A stretch of DNA of 49,600 nucleotides from an uncultured Eubacteriales bacterium (GTDB taxonomy: Bacteria; Bacillota; Clostridia; Oscillospirales; CAG-272): NCBI GenBank assembly GCA_900542425.1, contig UQNQ01000011.1:1-49600 (forward strand). The letters run 5' to 3'. The notes below the pieces were generated by a model. That model was not told the DNA's origin. It did no database searches and was given only the letters and a program-made list of their open reading frames with translations. A program made the translations under genes and the position numbers. Below, piece by piece: positions 7,485 to 15,904 of the stretch (the first letter of the stretch is position 1; the number at the start of each line of letters is the position of its first letter).

Positions 7485-8483
7485 TTACGGGATTTTTACA
7501 GAAATTGTCTCATAAATCGGCTTGGGGTTTATCGAAATGCCAAAATGCAATCCGCCGGGTTCTATGACTTCATTCAAGATGTTGTGATTTTCCATTGTAT
7601 AATAGGCTTGGACTTCAATGTTTTCCGATTCCGTAAAGATTCTTGTGCGCACGTACTGCTCGACAACTGAATCGGAATGAAATGCGCTACTTTGAGCAGC
7701 AGCTTCGCACCGGACGCCATAGTCGTAGGTAAGAGAAAGACGGCTTTGGGATGTTTTTGCATCGCAGATCTTGGTGTCTTCAGCGTATTGTTTGGAATCA
7801 AATACAAGACTGTTTTCGTTTTTCCAAACAGACATTGCATATTCGGCGTATTGGTCATCAAATACAGAATTCATCCATGTGATTCCGAGGACGTTTGTAT
7901 CATACTTTGTGAATGGATTTTCTTTCAGCGTGCGTATCCTTGCGGACAGTACAAAATAGCGTTTTTGCTCATCGTATCGACCATCCGGCGCGGGGACCTC
8001 TGCTGCGGTTACCGTGATTTGATAATAAGAATCTCCGCAGGAAAAAAGGCGTTTCCAGAGACTGTTTTCTTGCAGGAGCGAGGTTTCGATGTCGGATTCG
8101 CGCAGATACTCAAAGGATCCGTCTCGGGAAATTTTGAGATAGGTGATTGTTTGTATGACCTCACGGTAGGTTAAAGCTTCAAGAAGATACTCCGAGGGAA
8201 GCGTTTCCGAAATGCTTTTTCCTTCAATTGCTGCCAGAATGTTTTTTCCGATTTCCTCGTCGGAAAGGGAGCCGTTGGCTTGCATCGTATCGACATAACA
8301 ACTGATGTTTTCATATCGAATCTGCTCTCCATTTCGGATCGAGGTTGTTTGAGTATGGATTTCTGATGGAACTGGAAATTTTGAAAATGCTGTCACTGTA
8401 ATTTCCGGAGTAAGATCGAGGATCGCGTACAAGGATATCAAAATTATGGCAAGAAAAAGGAAACATACTTTTTTGATTGTCAT
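7485..8483 (-). CDS. membrane-anchored or secreted paralogue of the 388-aa protein (332 aa)
   Basis: Unknown family. An N-terminal hydrophobic helix (about 5-24) follows MTIKKV, with no clear cleavage site, so it may be a signal anchor with the rest outside the cell. The core motif LPSEYLLEALTYREV (95-109) and later segments match the neighbouring 388-aa protein, marking an old tandem duplication. It lacks that protein's CxxC pair and its longer beta-rich end. AAGGAGGG lies nine bases before the ATG. It has its own promoter (TTGACT-17-TATAAT) and is separated from the next gene by that gene's promoter, so the two paralogues can be expressed independently. No function can be assigned. Confidence 0.75.
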   Translation of the reverse strand: MTIKKVCFLFLAIILISLYAILDLTPEITVTAFSKFPVPSEIHTQTTSIRNGEQIRYENISCYVDTMQANGSLSDEEIGKNILAAIEGKSISETLPSEYLLEALTYREVIQTITYLKISRDGSFEYLRESDIETSLLQENSLWKRLFSCGDSYYQITVTAAEVPAPDGRYDEQKRYFVLSARIRTLKENPFTKYDTNVLGITWMNSVFDDQYAEYAMSVWKNENSLVFDSKQYAEDTKICDAKTSQSRLSLTYDYGVRCEAAAQSSAFHSDSVVEQYVRTRIFTESENIEVQAYYTMENHNILNEVIEPGGLHFGISINPKPIYETISVKIP

Positions 8484-8513
8484 TTGTTCCCTCCTTGGTA
8501 TATGTTATTATTC

Positions 8514-8542
8514 ATTATACCTTATGAATGATTTGAAGTCAA
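8514..8542 (-). promoter_or_regulatory. SigA-type promoter of the 332-aa protein gene
   Basis: Minus strand: TTGACT (8542-8537), 17-bp spacer, TATAAT (8519-8514). Confidence 0.8.
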
Positions 8543-8570
8543 TATTGAATTTTTGAAAAGGAAAGAGTAC

Positions 8571-8599
8571 TTGATTTTGTGTCAATTTTGATGTATGAT
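8571..8599 (+). promoter_or_regulatory. SigA-type promoter of pepT
   Basis: TTGATT (8571-8576), 17-bp spacer, TATGAT (8594-8599). It is divergent from the 332-aa gene promoter, about 30 bp away. Confidence 0.65.
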
Positions 8600-8660
8600 A
8601 AGCTGATAGAGAAGAAATTAAAAATTTATAAAAGCAATCGTTGTCAAAGGAGAATCAAAA

Positions 8661-9887
8661 ATGAAAGCCTATGAAAGATTTCTGAAATATATTTCGTATC
8701 CTACTATGTCAGACGCGGCGAGCGGCACCGTGCCGAGTACCGAAAAACAGCTTCGTCTGGCGCAGGCACTTCGGGAGGAGCTTTGTTCAATGGGCGTCCG
8801 TGATGCGCGAGTGGATCCATATGGTTATGTTTATGCGTCGATACCGGCGAATACGGATGTGCCTGTGAATGCCATCGGTTTGATTGCCCATATGGATACG
8901 TCATCCGAGGCTTCCGATACGGATATTAAGCCGAGGATTATTGAATATAGCGGCGGTGATGTCATTTTAAATCAGGAAAAAAACATTGTGATGCGTGTTT
9001 GTGATTATCCATACCTTTCGAATTATGTGGGACAGCATTTGATTGTCTCGGATGGTACAACACTGATCGGCGCCGACGACAAAGCGGGAATTGCGGAAAT
9101 CATGACGGCTGTATCCAAAATTCTTGCTTCCGACTTGCCGCATGGAAAGCTTTGTATTGCTTTTACACCGGATGAAGAAATCGGGCGCGGGGCGGATCAT
9201 TTTGATATTGCCGGCTTCGGCGCGGATTACGCTTATACGGTGGACGGCGGAGCGCTCGGTGAATTGGAGTATGAGAATTTCAATGCTGCAGGCGCTCATA
9301 TTACCATCCATGGCGTCTCCATTCATCCCGGTTCTGCAAAGAATAAAATGAAAAATGCCTCTCTGATTGCATTTGAATTCAATTCTATGCTTCCGGAGAA
9401 TGAAATCCCATCCAAAACCGAGGGCTATGAAGGATTCTATCATCTTGCTTCAATGTCGGGTGAGACGGAAACGGCAAAATTATATTATATTCTGCGTGAC
9501 CATGACAAGAGTAAGTTTGAAGAAAAAAAGCAAAAGATGGTTCAGATTGCGGCGGCTTTCAATCAAAAATATGGAGAGGGAACAGTCGAACTTACAGTCA
9601 GCGACTCTTATCGGAATATGAAAGAAAAAATTGAGGAGCACATGTATATTGTCGAGCGCGCAAAACGCGCGATGGAGCAGACCGGCGTCGAGCCGAAGAT
9701 CATCCCTGTTCGAGGAGGAACGGATGGAGCAAGGCTGTCTTTTATGGGGCTTCCGTGTCCGAACCTCTGTACAGGCGGAGAGAATTTTCATTCCCGTTTT
9801 GAATTTGTATCTGTTGAGGCAATGGAAACAATCTCTGAAATTTTAGTGAAAATGATCGAAAACAGTGTGAAGGAAGGAAAGCGTTGA
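8661..9887 (+). CDS. pepT: peptidase T (tripeptide aminopeptidase, M20B)
   Basis: A cytoplasmic dizinc aminopeptidase that releases the N-terminal residue from tripeptides. The 408-aa length is typical. Zinc-binding and catalytic landmarks are in order: HMDTS near 77, GADDKAG near 137, PDEEIG near 171, a dimerisation-domain HPGSAKNKM near 217, RGGTDGARLS near 350 and GGENFHSRFE near 372. The ATG follows AAAGGAG. It is a single-gene unit with its own promoter and a strong terminator. Confidence 0.95.
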   Translation: MKAYERFLKYISYPTMSDAASGTVPSTEKQLRLAQALREELCSMGVRDARVDPYGYVYASIPANTDVPVNAIGLIAHMDTSSEASDTDIKPRIIEYSGGDVILNQEKNIVMRVCDYPYLSNYVGQHLIVSDGTTLIGADDKAGIAEIMTAVSKILASDLPHGKLCIAFTPDEEIGRGADHFDIAGFGADYAYTVDGGALGELEYENFNAAGAHITIHGVSIHPGSAKNKMKNASLIAFEFNSMLPENEIPSKTEGYEGFYHLASMSGETETAKLYYILRDHDKSKFEEKKQKMVQIAAAFNQKYGEGTVELTVSDSYRNMKEKIEEHMYIVERAKRAMEQTGVEPKIIPVRGGTDGARLSFMGLPCPNLCTGGENFHSRFEFVSVEAMETISEILVKMIENSVKEGKR

Positions 9888-9932
9888 AAAAATACGGCGT
9901 TCCCGCCACAAGGCGGGAACGCCGTATTTTTT
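9887..9932. terminator. bidirectional intrinsic terminator (pepT / 107-aa gene)
   Basis: AAAAAATACGGCGTTCCCGCC (9887-9907, beginning at the last base of the pepT stop) pairs fully with 9912-9932 around a four-base loop, giving U-tracts on both strands. Confidence 0.9.
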
Positions 9933-9968
9933 AGGAAAGCAGTTTGCCGGAAACTGAAATAGATAAGT

Positions 9969-10292
9969 TCAGCGATAATACACATAATAAGCGATAACCG
10001 TGCGGAGCTTGCCTCCGCTTTCAAGATCGGGAGCGGTGATAATGGCGCCTTCCAAGCTCATGAGCTCGGATGCCTGCATTTCGGTGATTCGGCAGCGAAA
10101 CACGACGCGGTTGTCTGCTGATATGATAAATTCATCTCCGCGTATGTTGAAACCGCCGTCCCGTCCGATGATGATATCAGTGTCGCCGTCGCGTTCCGTA
10201 ATATAACGCAGACGATGAAAAGCAATTTTTTTTGCCATCTGAATTTTGAAGCCGAGTGTATCCTCGGGTTTTTTCTTTTTGAAAAGGCTCAT
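9969..10292 (-). CDS. conserved-looking protein of unknown function (107 aa)
   Basis: Not recognised. A basic start (MSLFKKKKPED) is followed by a helix and then an apparently beta-rich domain with IIIGRDGGFNIRGDEF near 40-55 and a C-terminal RTVIAYYVYYR. There is no signal peptide or membrane segment, so it should be cytoplasmic. GGAGG lies five bases before the ATG, supporting real translation. It shares a terminator with pepT and is divergent from the YfhO-type gene. No partner can be inferred from context. Confidence 0.7.
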   Translation of the reverse strand: MSLFKKKKPEDTLGFKIQMAKKIAFHRLRYITERDGDTDIIIGRDGGFNIRGDEFIISADNRVVFRCRITEMQASELMSLEGAIITAPDLESGGKLRTVIAYYVYYR

Positions 10293-10452
10293 TTGTCCTC
10301 CATTTTTTTGTTATAGTGAGATAATCTGATCCTGAAAACGACGAAACTTATGATAAAAGTTGTTCTTTTAGAAATTTCTGCTTTTATTTTAACATAAAAG
10401 CGGCAAATTTGCCATGATCCTCATAAAAAAATAATAATTTACAAATTTTCTG

Positions 10453-10481
10453 TTCACAAATCGGCATATTGGTGGTATAAT
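10453..10481 (+). promoter_or_regulatory. extended -10 promoter of the first YfhO-type gene
   Basis: TTCACA (10453-10458), 17-bp spacer, TATAAT (10476-10481) preceded by TGG, which gives an extended -10 element. Confidence 0.7.
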
Positions 10482-10487
10482 AAACGC

Positions 10488-10654
10488 ATATCGGCGACAA
10501 AGAGCGCTGTATGGAGGAAGTTCCTTGCCGATTTGGGCGAAACAGTTTTTCATCACTGCCACTTAGATGATCAAAACAGGAGGCAGGGTAGGAATTCGTA
10601 TAACAAGGACAACATATCAATTCTTTAACCTTTGCCGCTATATAGCGGCGGATC
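10488..10654 (+). ncRNA. long structured leader of the first YfhO-type gene, class unknown
   Basis: About 170 nt between the promoter and the ribosome site carry several possible helices: ATCGGC (10490-10495) with GCCGAT (10527-10532); GTTTT plus ATCA (10545-10555) with TGAT plus AAAAC (10568-10577); and an alternative CTGCC (10556-10560) with GGCAG (10582-10586) that overlaps the loop of the second helix. A perfect 16-bp palindrome GCCGCTATATAGCGGC (10634-10649) ends five bases before the ribosome site GGAG (10655-10658). I recognise no riboswitch family and see no intrinsic terminator, so any control would be translational. This is inference from pairing by eye. Confidence 0.4.
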
Positions 10655-10664
10655 GGAGAAAAAT

Positions 10665-13600
10665 ATGAACAGAGATGATTGCGAAAAGCATTTGGACCGT
10701 GAAAAAAGCATGCTTCCGTCAGAGTCTGAAGCGAGTGCTCCGGATACCGGAAATAAGAAAAAAAACAAGAAGAGCTTTAACGGCTATTACCTGATTGCTG
10801 CATTCTTTATTCCTTTTATTATCATGCTGGGTGTGTATGCATGCCTTGGTAAGCATCCTTTCGGAAACAATTCCGTTCTGACCCTTGATTTGCAGGCGCA
10901 GTATGTTTATTATTACGAGGCGATTCGCAGGCTTTTAACGGAGGGTGGAAGCTGGCTTTATTCTTGGGAGAGAACACTTGGCGGCGAATTTATGGGAATC
11001 GTTGCTTATTACATGGCAAGTCCGTTCAATCTGATTCTTGTCCTTTTCCCGAAGCATATGCTCGCGGATGCCGTTATGTTTATCCAGCTTGCCAAAGTTG
11101 GCGCGATGGGACTGACTTTTGCATACTATTTGCGTAAAACGAGAAATACATCAGATATGCAAACAATCGTTTTTGCCATGATGTATTCACTTTGCGCGTA
11201 TTCTGTGGTCAATCTTGTCAATCCGATGTGGCTCGACGCCATGGTATTTCTGCCGCTTCTTGTACTTGGCATAGAGTCCATGATCCGGCAAAGAAAATTT
11301 GTTCTTTATACGGTGTCCCTTGTGGCTGTTTTTGTCACAAACTACTATATGGGATATATGTGTGCGATTTTCACGTTTATATATTATCTTTATTATTATT
11401 TCCTTGTTCGTGACGAATTGCCTCAGAATGAAAAAGCAAAAACGGGAAGAGGAATTTCCCGCATCCTTCATTCACGCGGATTTGAGACATTGATGCGTTT
11501 TGCGCTGTTTACGGTTGTAGCGCTTCTTGTTTCTGCCTTTATGCTGCTTTGTGCATGGTACTCGCTTCAGTTCGGAAAGACAGAGTTTGCCACAACCAAT
11601 TTTGCGCCGAATTTGCGTTTTGATTTCCTTGATCTGTTTGTTAAAATGCTGCCGGGTTCGTATGATACGGTTCGTCCGAACGGGCTTCCTATGATATATT
11701 GTGGCATGCTTGCCCTAATTGCATTACCACTCTTTTTCATGTCTCCGACGATCTCAAGGAAGAAAAAGCTTCTCAGCGCCGGTGTGCTGGCAGTTTTAAT
11801 CATATCTTTTTCCATCAATACCATTGATCTTGTATGGCATGGATTTTCAGGTCCGAACTGGCTCAATTATCGGTATTCCTATCTTTTTTCTTTCTTTGTT
11901 CTCCTAATGGCTTGTGACGCCTTAAGAGGAATTCGTAAAATTCGATATGGAAAGATTCTTGCGGTCGGTACATTTCTCGCAGTTTTGATTCTTATTGTTC
12001 AGAAACTAAATTATGTTTTTGATCAGGATACCAAAACCAATCCTTTGGACGATGTACAGTGTATTCTCCTTTCCCTTGTACTGATTATTGCTTATATGAT
12101 TGTTTTGCGGATTATGAAAGGAGACAATCTTGCAAGTTCAGGTTCCTTTGCGTTGGCAGTGGTTGTATGTGTTGAAATGTTTGCTGTTTCTGTCATCAAT
12201 GTGACGGATGTTCAACTTGATGTCGGAAGCGTCAGATATGGAAATTATTTATCCTCTAGCGGAAAAACCGAGTATTATGATGGATATACGGGAGCTATTC
12301 TGCGGTTGGAGCCTGTCGTAGAGGAGATTTTTGAAAAAGACCAGTCTTTTTACCGCATGGAAAGTACCGTATACCGCAGATTGGGCGGCGTCAATGAGCC
12401 GATGGCTCTTGGCTTTAACGGAATATCCCATTCAACCTCGACTCTCAATGCTTCGGTGATCAAGCTGATGAATAAACTCGGCTATGCCTCAACGGCGCAC
12501 TGGACAAAATATCTTGGCGGTACCCCGATTTCAGATGCCTTACTTGGCATCAAATATGTGATTACTAAAAATGATACGCTCGATGCCAATCTTTATACCG
12601 TTGCGGCGTCTGCTCCCGAGTACTATAAATATATTCCTTCCAGCAATACGATTTATGCGATGCAGAATACCAAGGCACTTTCTGTTGCCTATGGAGTATC
12701 TCCGGATTTGCTGACGCAAACAGAGGGCTTCCTTTATCCTCCCTATTATTCATCTCTGGATTTGCAAAATCAGCTTGTCAATGCGATGCTTTCCGGTGTG
12801 ATGGATACACCGAATGTCCTGCGCGGAATCCGTGCAAGCGTGGACAGCATTGACTGCTCCCATACAGCGCTGACACATACCCATCAGTATACAGATGAGA
12901 ACGGGGAAACGCAATATGCTGAGCAGACATACTATTTTATAGATGGCGGAGACGGTGCACACACATTCCGCTTTACGTTTACAGCGGAGGCAGACGGCGA
13001 TATTTATGCGCATTTCCCGGGCGTGCTGTTCCAAGGCATGTCAACGGATTGTGGACTTTATGTCAACGGAACCAAAGTGAGCGACTATTATACCAACGAA
13101 ACATGGGTTATCCAAAACCTAGGTACGTTTGAAAAAGGTGACGAGGTACGTGTGGAGCTTCGTTTTAATGACGGAGACCTCTATATTTCCCGTGCTTCCC
13201 AATATTTCTTCTATTATATTGACTATGCCGCGTTGAATCGTGCTTTTTCTCAGTTGGAATCCGCATCGATGTATGTGGAGGAGCACGGAAACGATTACCT
13301 GAAGGGAACGATCGATATCCCGGAGGGACAAGAATTGATTTTCACATCTATTCCTTATGACGAGGGTTGGCATGTATATGTTGACGGTGAACGAGTGGAA
13401 CTGGTCAAGACTCTCGGCTCTTTGCTTGCTGTGGAGACAACGCCCGGTTTCCATGAGATAGAATTTGTTTATCGTCCGGACTGTGCCGTTTACGGTGGAC
13501 TGCTTTCCATCATTGGAATTTTCCTCTTTGCTCTTCTTGTTGTGTGGAGCAGAAGCAGAAAGCTTCGTTCGGCATTCAAATGTAACGGAGAGCGTACGAC

Positions 13601-13910
13601 GCATTTCTTCTATTATGGCGGAGATGAAGCGACGGGCTGGCTGACAGAGGCTGCGGAGGAAGCGTCCGCCCTGTCAGGAAGTGCCGCGGACGAGTCTTTG
13701 GTGGACATGTCATCCGATCAAGAGACAGCAGACTGCGAGGAAAATACCGTTCATTTGGACGAGGATACTTCTTTGAAAAAGAATATAACATCATCCGGCG
13801 GTGACACCGCAACGACAAGCGGACAGTCTGCCGAGACATCCGAAGACGTAGAGGAAGCAGATTCAAAGGAAGAAAATGCCGGCGATAAGACATCCAAAGA
13901 GAACTCATAA
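10665..13910 (+). CDS. YfhO-family polytopic membrane protein (GT-C-like glycosyltransferase)
   Basis: A very large membrane protein (1081 aa) of the YfhO family. In Bacillus and Listeria, relatives act with a CsbB-type enzyme to move a sugar from a lipid carrier onto teichoic acid outside the cell. It opens with a charged cytoplasmic tail of about 37 residues, then many hydrophobic helices to about residue 500, with the family signature LTLDLQAQY in the first outer loop. A large extracellular beta-rich domain follows (about 510-940), then a last helix and an acidic Ser/Glu-rich cytoplasmic tail of about 110 residues, which is unusual. The start at 10665 is chosen because CGGAG precedes it, not the upstream in-frame TTG. 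No CsbB-like enzyme is encoded in this window. A second family member lies at 40589-43219. Confidence 0.85.
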   Translation: MNRDDCEKHLDREKSMLPSESEASAPDTGNKKKNKKSFNGYYLIAAFFIPFIIMLGVYACLGKHPFGNNSVLTLDLQAQYVYYYEAIRRLLTEGGSWLYSWERTLGGEFMGIVAYYMASPFNLILVLFPKHMLADAVMFIQLAKVGAMGLTFAYYLRKTRNTSDMQTIVFAMMYSLCAYSVVNLVNPMWLDAMVFLPLLVLGIESMIRQRKFVLYTVSLVAVFVTNYYMGYMCAIFTFIYYLYYYFLVRDELPQNEKAKTGRGISRILHSRGFETLMRFALFTVVALLVSAFMLLCAWYSLQFGKTEFATTNFAPNLRFDFLDLFVKMLPGSYDTVRPNGLPMIYCGMLALIALPLFFMSPTISRKKKLLSAGVLAVLIISFSINTIDLVWHGFSGPNWLNYRYSYLFSFFVLLMACDALRGIRKIRYGKILAVGTFLAVLILIVQKLNYVFDQDTKTNPLDDVQCILLSLVLIIAYMIVLRIMKGDNLASSGSFALAVVVCVEMFAVSVINVTDVQLDVGSVRYGNYLSSSGKTEYYDGYTGAILRLEPVVEEIFEKDQSFYRMESTVYRRLGGVNEPMALGFNGISHSTSTLNASVIKLMNKLGYASTAHWTKYLGGTPISDALLGIKYVITKNDTLDANLYTVAASAPEYYKYIPSSNTIYAMQNTKALSVAYGVSPDLLTQTEGFLYPPYYSSLDLQNQLVNAMLSGVMDTPNVLRGIRASVDSIDCSHTALTHTHQYTDENGETQYAEQTYYFIDGGDGAHTFRFTFTAEADGDIYAHFPGVLFQGMSTDCGLYVNGTKVSDYYTNETWVIQNLGTFEKGDEVRVELRFNDGDLYISRASQYFFYYIDYAALNRAFSQLESASMYVEEHGNDYLKGTIDIPEGQELIFTSIPYDEGWHVYVDGERVELVKTLGSLLAVETTPGFHEIEFVYRPDCAVYGGLLSIIGIFLFALLVVWSRSRKLRSAFKCNGERTTHFFYYGGDEATGWLTEAAEEASALSGSAADESLVDMSSDQETADCEENTVHLDEDTSLKKNITSSGGDTATTSGQSAETSEDVEEADSKEENAGDKTSKENS

Positions 13911-13918
13911 AAATTTTT

Positions 13919-13947
13919 GTTGTCCTGCGGTATTGCCGCAGGACAAC
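13919..13947. terminator. inverted repeat after the YfhO-type gene, weak terminator candidate
   Basis: GTTGTCCTGCGG and CCGCAGGACAAC form a 12-bp stem with a 5-base loop just after the stop codon. No U-tract follows on the plus strand, so read-through into the radical SAM gene is likely. Confidence 0.4.
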
Positions 13948-13990
13948 TTGATGAAAAACAAAATTTGCCCAAGAGCAGAGGAGAATATCG

Positions 13991-15592
13991 TTGAAGACTG
14001 TACTTTTTGCGCTGAATGCCTCCTATTCTCATACCAATCTGGCAGTGCGTGCAATCGGAACCTCTTTAATCTGTGCAGGAATGGAAACTGCAATCGTGGA
14101 AAGGAATCTCAAGGACACGCGGGACGCTGTTCTCCATGCGCTTTATCGGGAACATGCGGATATCTATGGATTTTCCGTCTATATATGGAATGCTTCGGAA
14201 ATGTATCGTTTTGCTGCGGAGTTGAAAATTTTACTTCCGGAGTCTGTTATTATTTTTGGCGGCCCGGAGGTGTCGTTCTGCGATGAGAGCTTTTTTCGTA
14301 TACATCCGTATGTGGATTTTATCATCTCCGGAGAAGGAGAGGATTCATTTCTAAGCCTTTGCGGAATGCTTTTGCGGGGGGAAACTCCGCCGCGCATTTT
14401 CATCGCGGATCCATATTCGGATTTTGTGAAAAACGGGATTTATTACGATAAAATCGGAAATGAGCCACACGGGCTTGTCTATTATGAATCTGTGCGCGGA
14501 TGCCCGTTTTCCTGTACCTATTGCCTTTCCTCTGTCAAAGAAGGAATCCGTGCAAAGACAGCGGAGAAAGCGCTTGCCGATCTCTTGCTGTTTGAACAGT
14601 TTCACGACATTCGGACGGTTAAACTTGTCGACCGCACGTTCAATTTTGACAGGGAACGTGCCAAGGTTATATGGCGGGCACTCATCGGTGAGCGTTATAC
14701 AAAGGAATATCATTTCGAAATATGCGCGGCACTGCTTGACGAGGAATCGTTTGAAATTTTATCTCATGTACCAAAAGGAAAATTCCGTTTTGAAATCGGG
14801 GTGCAGAGTACCAATCCAGATACACTGCGTGCGATTCGGCGCTTTTTGGATACGGAAAAAACGCTTGCTGCCTTGAAAAGGCTTTCGGACATGGGCAATC
14901 TTCATATTCACGCCGATCTGATAGCGGGACTCCCTTATGAGGATTTTCACTCATTCGGACGCTCGTTTGATGCAGTGTATGGATCCTGTGACGTCTTGCA
15001 GCTCGGGTTTTTAAAGCTGCTTTCCGGTTCCTATATGCGGGAACATGCGGAAGACTTTGGAATCCGGTATTCACCAATCCCTCCGTATCAGGTCTTAGAA
15101 ACGGCAGATATGTGCTTTGAACAGATCATACAGCTTGAAAAAATAGAGGGAATGGTGGAGCGTTTTTCGAACAGCGGAAAATTTTCCTATACATTTCCGT
15201 ATTTGCCGCTTTCCTGCGGCTCCGCTTTCAACTTTTTCTGCAGGCTTGTGAAGTTTTTTGAGGAGAGATTCGGAACCTGCGAGATTTCAAAGCTCTCTCA
15301 AACAGATGCTTTTTTTCTTATCCTGTCGTTTTCTTCAGAGATAGTGCGGGAAAATCCGGCAGTTGATACAGAACAGATCCGGGAACGTCTTTCACTTGAT
15401 TTTTTACTTGGAGAAAAACGCAGATTGCCGTCATTTCTTTCAGTGGGAACTGTTTCGCAGGAAGAACGAAAGCATATCCTTACGAGGATCCCGGTGCATG
15501 AACGCGCAGGATGTGAGGTTGTGCGGTATCGTTTCCTCGGAGGGACGCCTGTGATTGTAGATCGAAACGGGAGAAAGTTGATAAAACCATAG
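13991..15592 (+). CDS. B12-binding radical SAM protein with DUF4080-like C-terminus
   Basis: A 533-aa cytoplasmic iron-sulfur enzyme. Residues 1-130 look like the Rossmann-type cobalamin-binding domain (TNLAVRAIG, FGGPEVS). The radical SAM core follows with CPFSCTYC, where Cys171, Cys175 and Cys178 should hold the [4Fe-4S] cluster. Later core motifs include FEIGVQSTNPDTLRAI and HADLIAGLPYED. The C-terminal part (about 370-533) matches my memory of DUF4080 proteins. The substrate is unknown. The gene starts with TTG, since GAGGAG lies seven bases upstream and no better ATG exists. It follows the YfhO-type gene by 80 bp and may be co-transcribed with it. Confidence 0.85.
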   Translation: MKTVLFALNASYSHTNLAVRAIGTSLICAGMETAIVERNLKDTRDAVLHALYREHADIYGFSVYIWNASEMYRFAAELKILLPESVIIFGGPEVSFCDESFFRIHPYVDFIISGEGEDSFLSLCGMLLRGETPPRIFIADPYSDFVKNGIYYDKIGNEPHGLVYYESVRGCPFSCTYCLSSVKEGIRAKTAEKALADLLLFEQFHDIRTVKLVDRTFNFDRERAKVIWRALIGERYTKEYHFEICAALLDEESFEILSHVPKGKFRFEIGVQSTNPDTLRAIRRFLDTEKTLAALKRLSDMGNLHIHADLIAGLPYEDFHSFGRSFDAVYGSCDVLQLGFLKLLSGSYMREHAEDFGIRYSPIPPYQVLETADMCFEQIIQLEKIEGMVERFSNSGKFSYTFPYLPLSCGSAFNFFCRLVKFFEERFGTCEISKLSQTDAFFLILSFSSEIVRENPAVDTEQIRERLSLDFLLGEKRRLPSFLSVGTVSQEERKHILTRIPVHERAGCEVVRYRFLGGTPVIVDRNGRKLIKP

Positions 15593-15904
15593 AAAAAACT
15601 GCGAGCTTGCCGCGAGGATGAGGGCGGAGTAACGGAGAGGGACGGGAGTCTTCCGGAAGGAAAAATAAGCATTTGCTGAGAAATGATTCGCAGAAGGATT
15701 CTTTCATTGAAAATGGTATCGGGTTTTCTGTATGTTTTTATAGGGAACATCGGTGTTTCACTCTGAAAAGTATTGTAAATTTTATGTTGCAAAGACGGCG
15801 GGTATCGGTACATCATATGATGGAAAATTTTGTATGCGGCAGTTCATATACTGCTATAACAGACGGAAAGCAGTCTTTGACAGAAGAGAAAAAGGAGAAG
15901 GAAA
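15593..15904. other. 312-bp intergenic stretch with no gene found
   Basis: Between the radical SAM gene and rqcH. A purine-rich tract (about 15610-15665) precedes AT-rich sequence. Short open frames on both strands lack ribosome sites. No convincing promoter, terminator or known RNA was found. Confidence 0.5.

Noticed and set aside
13919..13947. Firm terminator after the first YfhO-type gene
   Set aside because: The stem is good, but no U-tract follows on either strand, so only a weak candidate is listed.
15298..15816. 172-aa minus-strand frame overlapping the end of the radical SAM gene
   Set aside because: No ribosome site or promoter, and mostly antisense to a well-supported gene.
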